Below are positions 1 to 7,350 of a stretch of DNA of 64,000 nucleotides, in pieces; position 1 is the stretch's first letter; every line of letters starts with the position of its first letter. Location: NCBI RefSeq assembly GCF_003665155.1, contig NZ_RCFQ01000004.1:58038-122037 (forward strand). The letters run 5' to 3'. This DNA comes from Mariprofundus sp. EBB-1. GTDB taxonomy: Bacteria > Pseudomonadota > Zetaproteobacteria > Mariprofundales > Mariprofundaceae. The position numbers were made by a program, and so were the translations under genes. The notes beneath the pieces are model-generated. The model was not told the origin of the DNA, did not search any database, and was given only the letters and a program-made list of their open reading frames with translations.

Positions 1-1848
1 AATTCTGTACAGGTTATCCGTGATATCACGGCGTTTACCACGCACATAACTGATGGTGCCATCGACGGAAATATGGTCAGTGATATTGGCTCCGAAACCT
101 GCATCGGCACCATACATGTCAGCATCCACATTGGAAAATTGTAGCGGCACACAGAAAGGATCCAGTGGATTGGCGGTACAGAAGCCTGCCCCTTTGAGCA
201 TATTGCCCTGCATCACACGGAAATTATAAGCCGGCCCTGTTGTTGAAGCGGTGCCTTGAATATAATTATTCACACGTTTGAAAAACAGACGTGGGGTGAA
301 ATAGATGGCATCAGATTTCCACTCCAGACCAAGATCAACATTATAGGATGTTTCCGGATTCAGGTTCACATCACCGACATAAGTGCGTTTGTCAGCTAGG
401 CCTGCCGTGGATTCCAGCGGAGACCAGAGATAACGCTCTTGATAGGACGGAGCACGCTGTTTTCTGGCGGCACCGAATGTCACTTTAAGATTGTCATTGA
501 CGGTTTGTGTGAGCAGCAGGGAGATATCAATCAGATTATCATTCTGACTGCGCTGGCTGGCATTGAAATTGGTGGCCAGGGTATTAATGGCTGTTGCCAT
601 CATGCCGGCAAAGCCGCTGGTGCTTACGGTCCCTGAACTCATATTTACACGGCTGTAACGCACACCTGTTTGAATTTCCAGGCTGTCGCTTAGTGACCCC
701 TTCCATTCGGTAAAGAGGCTGAAACGGTTACGTTTTACGTTATTATAGTTTTGCAGGCTGAAGGCCGCATTGGTCGGATCGAACACATCGGCTTGATGTT
801 TGGCCAGCCAGCCATCTGTGCCAACTGTAATAGAGCCACTATTCACAGGTATGATGGCATGCAATTTATAGCCAATATCTTTGGCATTGGTGAGCGCGAA
901 GCGTTGCATGAGTCGTCCCCCCATGCCAAGCATGGCAGGCGGTGTACGCAGGGAATAATTATCCATATTATGATCTGTATCCATGTAGTGGGCATCGGCG
1001 AACCACTGGATGCCATTGCTAGCGCGATCACTGTTAAAAGCGGCCGAGAATGCATTGCCTTTGACATAAATAATATCCATTGGCAGCGCCGGGGAACCGG
1101 AGTTATCAACACGCTCATTGTTATAGCCGAGGCTGAACTCACCGGCAGAAAAGCGATGGCCATAATCAGCGCCGAAGGTGCGGCGTTGGTATTGTGTGGG
1201 TAAAATATCCAGACCATTACCTGCTTGCATGGCTTGCCCTTTATCGAGATTACCATTGAGTTGCAGGCGATCACTAGCTGAACTGCCGCCGAGCTGGCCA
1301 CCGACGCTGTAGGCGTTGTTGTTGCTTTCGTAGCCAGATGTGAAACTGCCGTGCGGGCGGGCCTCACCTACTTCAGAGTAAGGCTGTTTTGCTGTTTTGG
1401 CATTGATGCTGCCACCAATGCTTTCTGCACCGGCACTGACCGGAGAAATGCCGCGAATGACGGTGATGCTTTCCATTTGTGATGTCGGCAGATGACTTAA
1501 TGGCGGGTCCATCCAGTTGGGGCCAGCTGGTGCAACATTCAGCCCGTCAAGTTGAGTGTTGATACGAGAACCGAACATACCGCGATATTGCGCGATGCCT
1601 GTGAGTGGGCCATTCTTGTTTACATTAGCACCAGGTACAGATTTTAGCGTATCAGCGGCATCGGCTGGTATATAATCCTGCTCTAGCGGTTTGACGGTAA
1701 CGGTGTTGGCGCGCTCAATAGCGGTGTCTTCTACATTGATGATAGGGGTAGAATCTTCAGCAATAGCAATGCTTGAAAAAATTATCAGACTTGCAAGTGT
1801 CAAGCTGGATCGGCTGATGGCGCTGGAAGGGTGAAAATGGGTATGCAT
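1..1848 (-). CDS. TonB-dependent outer-membrane receptor, OprC/NosA (copper) type, 3'-truncated by window edge
   Basis: Reading from the ATG at 1848 leftwards gives 616 uninterrupted codons that run off the left edge, so the C-terminus is missing. The product begins with a signal peptide (about residues 1-33), then a TonB-box-like stretch (NTVTVKP), then a plug domain with RGMFGSR, MDPP and VIRGISPVSAG. The last in-window residues, SYVRGKRRDITDNLYRI, are a typical late barrel strand. RGMFGSR and the MDPP region recall OprC/NosA copper receptors rather than siderophore receptors; this is a motif judgement, not an alignment. AGGAG lies 12 nt before the start. The gene is divergent from the redox kinase gene, and a RegA-like site lies 61 bp upstream. 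Copper import would suit the copper nitrite reductase at 32-33 kb. The TonB-receptor call is firm; the copper specificity is inferred. Confidence 0.85.
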   Translation of the reverse strand, partial: MHTHFHPSSAISRSSLTLASLIIFSSIAIAEDSTPIINVEDTAIERANTVTVKPLEQDYIPADAADTLKSVPGANVNKNGPLTGIAQYRGMFGSRINTQLDGLNVAPAGPNWMDPPLSHLPTSQMESITVIRGISPVSAGAESIGGSINAKTAKQPYSEVGEARPHGSFTSGYESNNNAYSVGGQLGGSSASDRLQLNGNLDKGQAMQAGNGLDILPTQYQRRTFGADYGHRFSAGEFSLGYNNERVDNSGSPALPMDIIYVKGNAFSAAFNSDRASNGIQWFADAHYMDTDHNMDNYSLRTPPAMLGMGGRLMQRFALTNAKDIGYKLHAIIPVNSGSITVGTDGWLAKHQADVFDPTNAAFSLQNYNNVKRNRFSLFTEWKGSLSDSLEIQTGVRYSRVNMSSGTVSTSGFAGMMATAINTLATNFNASQRSQNDNLIDISLLLTQTVNDNLKVTFGAARKQRAPSYQERYLWSPLESTAGLADKRTYVGDVNLNPETSYNVDLGLEWKSDAIYFTPRLFFKRVNNYIQGTASTTGPAYNFRVMQGNMLKGAGFCTANPLDPFCVPLQFSNVDADMYGADAGFGANITDHISVDGTISYVRGKRRDITDNLYRI

Positions 1849-1906
1849 GGCTAGAGTTATCTCCTGTGTTTGCTGCGAATACTAGAGAGGGATGACGGCT
1901 ATCGGG

Positions 1907-1924
1907 ATGTGGCAAATTGTCGCA
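1907..1924. promoter_or_regulatory. Putative RegA/PrrA binding site (copy 1)
   Basis: The 15-mer GTGGCAAATTGTCGC (1909-1923) fits the RegA/PrrA/ActR pattern GNGRC-N5-GNCGC. With its flanks, an identical 18-mer recurs at 6025-6042. It lies between the divergent receptor gene (61 bp upstream of its ATG) and the regB-like gene, so it could control both. A RegA-type regulator is encoded 1.4 kb away. Confidence 0.55.
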
Positions 1925-2036
1925 TGGTCTTCATTATAGGCTGTTGTAAACTTGCCGGAGCGGGTGCGCTGGATACGGGATAGTGAATGATTGTAAGCGA
2001 TGATGGTCACTATCACCCTGATGAACTGGAGAGAGA

Positions 2037-3305
2037 ATGAGCTTGTTTGGAATGAGGGAAGGCGTCGGTATTTTATCTGCCAACATGGGGCGCCTTTTAC
2101 TGATGCGTGTTGTGTTGATTTTGTGTCAGTTGCTATTGGTGCTGGTTTCTCTGTTCTATGATGGCATTGATCTGGCGCTGCCGCAGCTGATGACGCTTAT
2201 TACACTGTATATTGCGGTAAATGTGGCATCTTTTTTATTTTTGATTCGAAACAAAGGACTCAATGAACGCAATTATTTTTGCCAGTTAATGGTGGATGTG
2301 CTATTTCTGACTTTGTTGCTCTATTTTTCTGGTGGTTATACCAATCCGTTCATCTCCCTATATCTGCTGCCACTGATTATTGTTAGTTCTACTCTGGGTA
2401 GGCGACAAGCGATGGCGATGGCATTGGTTATTCTGGTAAGTTATACGCTCTTGGTTTTTTTCTATCAGCCACTGTTTGTGATGGGCGCCACGGCCGCCAC
2501 TTCCGGCTTTCACATGCACTTGTTGGGTATGTGGTTCAGTTTTGTATTAAGTGTGGGTTTAATTGTCTTTTTTATCATGCGTATGACAGAAAGTATTCAT
2601 AAGCGGGATTTGCGGCTGGCCGAGATGCGGGAAGTGGCCGAACGTGACAGCCACGTGCTGGCACTCGGAGCGATGGCGGCAGGAGCTGCCCATGAACTGG
2701 GAACCCCATTGGCAACGATGGCGGTGGTATCGCATGAGCTAGAGTGTGATTTTTCCGATCATCCGGAGATTACTTCGCAAACAGCACTGCTCAAAACAGA
2801 ATTGGCGCGTTGTAAACAGGTCTTATCCCAGCTCTCTGCCAGTGCAGGTCAATTGCGTGCGGAAGGTGGGCGTAGTCTTTGCTTTGATGCTTATATGCGT
2901 GAAGTAAGCACGCAGTGGCAGATGATGCGTCCGCGTGCAGAAATGCGATTACATCAGCATTCAGAGGGCTCAGCACCAGAGTTGGTCGCAGATATTACGT
3001 TGACACAGGCGCTGTACAATTTGCTGAATAATGCCGCCGATGCATCACCAACTGGTCTGATGCTTGCCTTCGGATGGAATAATGATGCGTTATGGCTGGA
3101 AATTGGTGATCAGGGGCCGGGGTTTCCTCAATATATACTGGAGCATTCCGGCCAGCCTGAAATATCGACCAAGACTTCCGGTAGTGGATTAGGACTGTTT
3201 CTCAGTCGAGCCGTACTAGAGCGCTTGGGGGGCAAACTGGAACTCTCTAATCCTGTAGAGGGCGGTGCTTGTGCCCGGGTGACTTTACCGAGGAATCAGG
3301 AATGA
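2037..3305 (+). CDS. regB: RegB/PrrB-type redox-sensing histidine kinase
   Basis: A membrane sensor kinase of 422 residues. The N-terminal half (about 20-185) has six hydrophobic segments and contains GGYTNPF (99-105), the quinone-sensing heptad of RegB. The H-box reads AAGAAHELGTPLAT, with the phospho-acceptor at His219, in the RegB/PrrB form. A cysteine at about 259 (RCKQVL) lies just after the H-box helix, where RegB has its redox-active cysteine. NLLNNAADAS and the GLGLFLS glycine box complete a HATPase domain. In RegB the signal is the ubiquinone pool and thiol oxidation, and the output is phosphorylation of RegA. The stop overlaps the start of the response-regulator gene, so the two are translationally coupled. 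Confidence 0.93.
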   Translation: MSLFGMREGVGILSANMGRLLLMRVVLILCQLLLVLVSLFYDGIDLALPQLMTLITLYIAVNVASFLFLIRNKGLNERNYFCQLMVDVLFLTLLLYFSGGYTNPFISLYLLPLIIVSSTLGRRQAMAMALVILVSYTLLVFFYQPLFVMGATAATSGFHMHLLGMWFSFVLSVGLIVFFIMRMTESIHKRDLRLAEMREVAERDSHVLALGAMAAGAAHELGTPLATMAVVSHELECDFSDHPEITSQTALLKTELARCKQVLSQLSASAGQLRAEGGRSLCFDAYMREVSTQWQMMRPRAEMRLHQHSEGSAPELVADITLTQALYNLLNNAADASPTGLMLAFGWNNDALWLEIGDQGPGFPQYILEHSGQPEISTKTSGSGLGLFLSRAVLERLGGKLELSNPVEGGACARVTLPRNQE

Positions 3306-3844
3306 TGTCGCTGCCGAATCTGCTATTGGTGGATGATGATGTTGTCTTTTGTCAGGTGTTGGCGAACGCGATGCAAAAACGTGGGTTTGACGTGACTACA
3401 GCGAATAGCGTGGCACAAGCGAAGATCTTGCTGGATGAAGGCTTATTGCCGGATTATGCAGTCGTGGATCTCTCCATGCCCGGAGGGGCATCCGGGCTGG
3501 TGTTGGTGGAACTGTTGCATGGCTTCTCTGCCGAGATGCGTATTGTGGTGCTGACCGGTTACGCCAGTGTTGCGACGGCGATTGAGGCGATCAAGTTGGG
3601 TGCAACCCACTATTTGGCCAAACCAGCCAATGCGGATGAAATCATGAAGGCATTTGGCAAGGCATCGGGCGATGCTGATGCAGGTGTGAGTGATCAGAGG
3701 GTCTCAGTTAGGCGTTTGGAATGGGAACATATCCAGAAGGTGTTAGCCGATTGTGATGGTAATATTTCAGCCGCCGCACGTGAGCTCGGCATGCATCGAC
3801 GCACCTTGCAGCGCAAGCTGGCCAAGCGGCCAGTAAAAAACTAG
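3302..3844 (+). CDS. regA: RegA/PrrA/ActR-type response regulator
   Basis: A 180-residue regulator with an N-terminal receiver (LLLVDDD, phospho-acceptor Asp56 in VVDLSMPG, conserved Thr and Lys in VLTGYA and AKPA) and a C-terminal Fis-like helix-turn-helix, GNISAAARELGMHRRTLQRK, which is nearly invariant in RegA/PrrA/ActR/RoxR. The start at 3302 overlaps the kinase stop as ATGA. A second ATG follows at once and is equally possible. RegA proteins switch genes for respiration, carbon fixation and denitrification when oxygen falls. Two copies of a matching binding site occur in this window (1907-1924 and 6025-6042), which makes the receptor gene and the cytochrome operon likely targets. Confidence 0.94.
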   Translation: MMSLPNLLLVDDDVVFCQVLANAMQKRGFDVTTANSVAQAKILLDEGLLPDYAVVDLSMPGGASGLVLVELLHGFSAEMRIVVLTGYASVATAIEAIKLGATHYLAKPANADEIMKAFGKASGDADAGVSDQRVSVRRLEWEHIQKVLADCDGNISAAARELGMHRRTLQRKLAKRPVKN

Positions 3845-3875
3845 GGCCTGTTAACAGACCTTAAGGAAACGCTGA

Positions 3876-4097
3876 TTATTTTTCGATCAATAACAGATGT
3901 TTGTCGTTATCCGTCGGTTCATTGGATAGTACTTTAAAGCCCTGCTCTTCACATGAGCGGGGTACATTTTCCAGCGGTTCCCCTGCATTAAGTAGCACTT
4001 CCAGTTGTTCGCCTGTGTCCATTTTGGCCAGTTGTAGTTTGACCTTCACAAAGGTCATCGGACAGGTTTCGCGGGTAATATCGAGAAAATGTTTCAT
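3876..4097 (-). CDS. TusA-family sulfur carrier protein
   Basis: A 73-residue protein with the TusA/SirA signature: the cysteine in ETCPMTFVKVKLQL is the persulfide-carrying residue, followed by the short beta-alpha-beta fold. TusA proteins pass sulfane sulfur between rhodanese, DsrE-type and biosynthetic partners in the cytoplasm. It is the last gene of the leftward series and follows a DsrE-like gene after a 219-bp gap filled by a dispersed repeat. It is convergent with the regA-like gene. tusA-dsrE pairing is common in sulfur-metabolising bacteria, but no rhodanese, Hdr or Sox gene is present here, so the partner is unknown. Confidence 0.88.
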   Translation of the reverse strand: MKHFLDITRETCPMTFVKVKLQLAKMDTGEQLEVLLNAGEPLENVPRSCEEQGFKVLSNEPTDNDKHLLLIEK

Positions 4098-4131
4098 GTT
4101 ATGGTTCCTTGAGTAAATTGGTATTCAAAAT

Positions 4132-4220
4132 CTTTCACCGCAGTCCCCCAGGGGAGCCTCTCATGTGTAAAACACACTCACCTTCAGGACGCAAAGGTAC
4201 GCAGAGGAAAGACAAAGCAT
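4132..4220. repeat. Dispersed intergenic repeat, copy A
   Basis: This is one of three related ~90-bp elements (others at 22127 and 58127). Shared blocks in order are a TTTCACCG-like start, a CCCAGGG core, a small hairpin, CACCTTCAG, ACGCAAAGG/ACGCAGAG-like repeats and an A-rich end with AAAGACAAA. In this copy the hairpin is TGTGT-AAA-ACACA (4064+100: 4164-4176). It fills most of the gap between the DsrE-like and TusA-like genes. Confidence 0.75.
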
Positions 4221-4316
4221 TGTATGATAGCAGCATAAATCTTTATAGCATCCAAACATAGAGTTTGGGTAATAATACCTTTCAACTATTGCGATAAAAA
4301 ATATTTTTTAGTGGGA

Positions 4317-4805
4317 TTAGATGAAAATGATGTGAGAGTTTTCTGATTCATTGAGGAAGGTGGCAACACCGACAACACTTTCCACTTCTTCAATCATATC
4401 GCTTTGCTCAACTTCCAGAATTTTCATGGCCATTTCACATGCGACAATGCGAATGCCGAGTGCATGCGCTGCTTCTACTAGTTCAGGTAGCGTGGCGACA
4501 TTATGATCTTTCATCATTTTGGTCATCAGTATGGGGCTGGCGCCAAAAAAGTTCAGGCGGGATAGAGGTAGATTGTTGATGCCACCCATTAAAAAGTTGA
4601 ATGCTCTGGCCATCAGGCTGTTACCGGTTGCAACACGCCCTTTTTTCTTTTTCAGAGCATTCAAGCCCCAAAAGGTGAAAAACATAGTGACTTCACGGTT
4701 GGTGGCAGCAGCACCTGTAGCAACTGTAAAAGCTGCGACCATTTTATCGAAATCGCCGGAAAAACAGACGATAGAAATTTTCTTTTTATCCACTGGTGTG
4801 CTCAT
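4317..4805 (-). CDS. DsrE/DsrF/DrsH-like family protein (DsrE2 type)
   Basis: A 162-residue protein of the DsrE fold. It opens with a beta strand (KISIVCFSGDFDKM), has a hydrophobic central segment (TMFFTFWGLNALKK) typical of the DsrE2 subgroup, and a late cysteine in RIVACEMAMKILEV at the position that binds sulfur in this family. Such proteins relay persulfide sulfur with TusA, and a TusA-family gene follows. The start is supported by GAGG 8-9 nt before the ATG. It follows a cytochrome c and a tiny membrane protein on the same strand. A role in cytoplasmic sulfur transfer is known for the family; the link to the cytochrome is inferred from order only. Confidence 0.85.
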   Translation of the reverse strand: MSTPVDKKKISIVCFSGDFDKMVAAFTVATGAAATNREVTMFFTFWGLNALKKKKGRVATGNSLMARAFNFLMGGINNLPLSRLNFFGASPILMTKMMKDHNVATLPELVEAAHALGIRIVACEMAMKILEVEQSDMIEEVESVVGVATFLNESENSHIIFI

Positions 4806-4895
4806 GATTTTACCTCAATAGACTGTAATAAGTCGGCAAGTTTATCATGAGATATAAATATAAACAGATGCGTCGAACGAGGCCGGAAAGTGAAA

Positions 4896-5066
4896 TTAAT
4901 CATCATCCTGTTGCAGGGCTTGCTGCTTTTTCTTTTCCTCACTGCGAGAATAGAGATATACAATGCCATTCTTAATGCCGAACATAAACACGAAAAAAAT
5001 AAGTCCTAATAAAAAACCAACCATAGGGTGCTCTTGCAGCAGTGTGATGAATGCAATGACGTTCAT
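4896..5066 (-). CDS. Small single-span membrane protein, 56 aa
   Basis: A 56-codon frame with ATG at 5066, preceded by AGGAGAT at good spacing. The product has a short N-terminus (MNVIAFITLLQEHP), one strongly hydrophobic helix (about residues 16-30, GFLLGLIFFVFMFG) and a charged, glutamine-rich tail ending in three aspartates. It starts 20 bp after the cytochrome stop, so the two are probably cotranscribed. I do not recognise a family. The layout resembles small anchoring or assembly subunits found beside cytochromes. Coding is supported by the ribosome-binding site, the membrane helix and the tight packing. Confidence 0.7.
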   Translation of the reverse strand: MNVIAFITLLQEHPMVGFLLGLIFFVFMFGIKNGIVYLYSRSEEKKKQQALQQDDD

Positions 5067-5085
5067 GGATATCTCCTGTGTATGT

Positions 5086-5943
5086 TTACTTCAGAATACG
5101 CATCACTTTATGGCGGTAAGATGTGTGACAGGCCATGCAAGCGCTTAGCATCTGCGACTGATGTCGAAGTAATAGTGGCATATCTTTCGCTTTAGCGGCG
5201 GCTTCAGCTTTGATGGCAAGAGCATGAATGGCATCATCACGCATTTTGAAGTTCCGCATCTCTGTGCCAAGCGCTTGTTTGATTTTCATGCGCTGTTCCA
5301 AGCCGATCTTTTCATGCATCGCGATGCCGTGGGCTGCTTTTGCAGCGGTTGCGAAGTTTCCAACCAGGATAGCCTGATCCAAGTCAGCGTAATCAATAGC
5401 AATCTGCTGCATGATCTGTTTCAGGCTTCCTGCAGTAGCTGAGTTTGGTGCAGCCTTTGCCGCGGGAGCTTTAACTGTTTGCTTTGCGCACTTGCGGTTA
5501 AAATTCTTTTTTATTCTTGTGAAATGTTTCAGGTCGCCTTCGGCTTTGGCCTTTTTCATGGCGGCTTTCATGTGTCCGCATGGCCTGGCAAATGCTTCAT
5601 CATGAATATAAGCCGCAATTTTGCGCACATCACTTTCTTCTACACCCGGATTTGGCATGACACCAAGATGTTTAACGGCCATTTTCAGAATAGCTTTGTC
5701 CTCGTTTGGGTCCGTTGCAAACGCAGTTACTTTTTCTATAAAGGCATCCCGGTTGGCCGTTGCCCGTTTATAATGTTTCTGCACGCCGTACATTGGCGGT
5801 GCCTGTGGTGGATCAAGATCAGCGTTGTGGCAAACGAAGCAGTTTTCATGAAATAATCGATTGCCTTCTGCCATGTCGTTGCTGCTGGCAATGGCATTGC
5901 TCGCCAACAACATGGTCACTGAGAGTATGATTATTTTTTGCAT
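5086..5943 (-). CDS. Periplasmic diheme cytochrome: class I c domain plus c'/c556-like domain
   Basis: A 285-residue exported protein with a signal peptide ending near ASNAIAS. The first heme site is CFVCH (35-39) in a class I domain whose axial methionine is probably in GVMPNPG. The second is CMACH (269-273) close to the C-terminus, the arrangement of class II (c' / c556) four-helix cytochromes. A lysine/alanine-rich linker joins them, with two further cysteines (RPCGHM, RKCAKQ). The start at 5943 has AGGAG upstream; an extension to 5985 is open but lacks this site. A RegA-like motif lies 84 bp upstream. It is probably an electron carrier, or a c'-type gas/NO-binding protein. No redox partner is obvious nearby. 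Confidence 0.85.
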   Translation of the reverse strand: MQKIIILSVTMLLASNAIASSNDMAEGNRLFHENCFVCHNADLDPPQAPPMYGVQKHYKRATANRDAFIEKVTAFATDPNEDKAILKMAVKHLGVMPNPGVEESDVRKIAAYIHDEAFARPCGHMKAAMKKAKAEGDLKHFTRIKKNFNRKCAKQTVKAPAAKAAPNSATAGSLKQIMQQIAIDYADLDQAILVGNFATAAKAAHGIAMHEKIGLEQRMKIKQALGTEMRNFKMRDDAIHALAIKAEAAAKAKDMPLLLRHQSQMLSACMACHTSYRHKVMRILK

Positions 5944-6024
5944 GGGGGCTCCTTGTTGACGCTTGAAATCAGGCATCATCGACAATGTAAACCGTTACGA
6001 TGCTCTGCCGAAGTAGCATCTGCA

Positions 6025-6042
6025 ATGTGGCAAATTGTCGCA
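6025..6042. promoter_or_regulatory. Putative RegA/PrrA binding site (copy 2)
   Basis: An 18-bp sequence identical to 1907-1924 with core GTGGCAAATTGTCGC at 6027-6041. It lies in the 120-bp gap between the DUF1302 stop and the cytochrome start, placed to act on the promoter of the cytochrome / small membrane protein / DsrE-like genes. Confidence 0.55.
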
Positions 6043-6063
6043 GCCCGACAGGGCTGAGAAGCT

Positions 6064-7350
6064 CTAAAAAGTGTATTCCAGTTCACTATATACGCGATCA
6101 TTTGAATCAAATTGTCCAAAGAGCCCGTTCGAACCACCAAATATATCCATGCCGAGTCGTGCAATAATCTGGTCACTGAACTCGTAAGATGCTTTGGGGC
6201 GTAGCATCCAGCTGCCATCGGCCCAATCGTAGAGTCCGATGATTTCGGGTTTGAGTTTTTCATTCATATAATCGGTGGAAACCATCAGGCTGAAGAAGCC
6301 GGATGCCTGATCTTCAGCAACAGTGTTGTCCCAGCCCGGTAGATAGCGAATAAAAAACTGCGGACTGATGCGCCAGTTGTTTTTATTGTAATCCATTCCC
6401 AGCGATGCGTTGAGCGTAGTATCTTTGCCGACCGATGTGGCGGGCGTAAAACCAAGCCTGTTGATGCTTTCGCCAATGTTCACGGCTAGTTCTCCACGCA
6501 GAACGGTGGCTCCGAAGGCGTTGGAGAAGGAGCCACCAACCGTATTCATGCGCTGATACACAGGCGTTAATGTTAAGAGTCCCGGAATGATGCTTTTCTG
6601 CATACTTGGCGTGTCTTTCCAGCCATAGAACCAGTTCAGGGATAGATCCCAGCCGGATATATTCGCACGCCAGGCTATTCCTGCTTCTGTATCAGCTGCT
6701 TTCCAACCTGGTTTGTTGCCAGTCTGAATCGCTATCCGGGTGCCTGCTGGCACAGGGGGAAGCGCAAATGCCCAGCGCGAACCATTGGGAGCCAAATCTG
6801 CGGAACGAGCATCCGGAATGACAATAAACTCGAACTCATGTTCAGAGCCACCTATATTTGCATACCAGTTCAGGCGTGCTGACCACAGGCCGATGCGTGA
6901 ATCGAGGAAGTCATCGAGAATAAACTCACGCATATCTAACGGGTTTACGATATCCAACATACGCAGACCATCTGTTTTTCCCCAGATAATCTGCTGCTGA
7001 CCAATACGAAAATCAAAATCGTCGCCACCGTAGAGCAGATACGCCTCTTTGCTTCTAAGGTAGCTACGGTAGTGCTTTTTAATGCCCACGGTGAGGTCCG
7101 TGTTGTTGGTATGTTCGATTTGCATGGCGGCGTCATACCAGCCAAGTACCCTGCCACGAAACTCCCAGCGATCACTGAGAATCGCTTCGGGCTTGAGTTC
7201 GAGGCGATTTTGCATCTTATCCAGCCGTTTATCGCCTGATATGAAATATGCGGTCTCGTTTTTTAATGCTCCATGCATGGTCCATTCGAATGCATCAGCT
7301 GCCGATGGAAACAGCAGTGCCGCACAGATCAGCATGGCGAATTGTTTCAT
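6064..7350 (-). CDS. DUF1302-like outer-membrane beta-barrel protein
   Basis: A 428-residue exported protein: signal peptide (cleavage near SAADA), alternating aromatic/polar strands throughout, and a terminal strand ending in EYTF as outer-membrane barrels do. The central segment FRIGQQQIIWGKTDG followed by an INPLD-like turn (IVNPLDMREF) is characteristic of DUF1302 proteins. Members occur with RND/MMPL transporters and lipoprotein-sorting proteins, exactly as here, and are thought to handle hydrophobic or lipid substrates. The start overlaps the transporter stop (ATGA), indicating coupled translation. The substrate is unknown. Confidence 0.78.
   Translation of the reverse strand: MKQFAMLICAALLFPSAADAFEWTMHGALKNETAYFISGDKRLDKMQNRLELKPEAILSDRWEFRGRVLGWYDAAMQIEHTNNTDLTVGIKKHYRSYLRSKEAYLLYGGDDFDFRIGQQQIIWGKTDGLRMLDIVNPLDMREFILDDFLDSRIGLWSARLNWYANIGGSEHEFEFIVIPDARSADLAPNGSRWAFALPPVPAGTRIAIQTGNKPGWKAADTEAGIAWRANISGWDLSLNWFYGWKDTPSMQKSIIPGLLTLTPVYQRMNTVGGSFSNAFGATVLRGELAVNIGESINRLGFTPATSVGKDTTLNASLGMDYNKNNWRISPQFFIRYLPGWDNTVAEDQASGFFSLMVSTDYMNEKLKPEIIGLYDWADGSWMLRPKASYEFSDQIIARLGMDIFGGSNGLFGQFDSNDRVYSELEYTF

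Noticed and set aside
843..1367. 174-codon open frame on the minus strand inside the receptor gene
   Set aside because: It overlaps the long receptor frame on the same strand, has a biased composition (A/T/S/I rich without domain) and no ribosome-binding site.
3845..3875. Palindrome CTGTTAACAG between regA-like and tusA-like genes as terminator
   Set aside because: The symmetry leaves no loop and there is no T-run.
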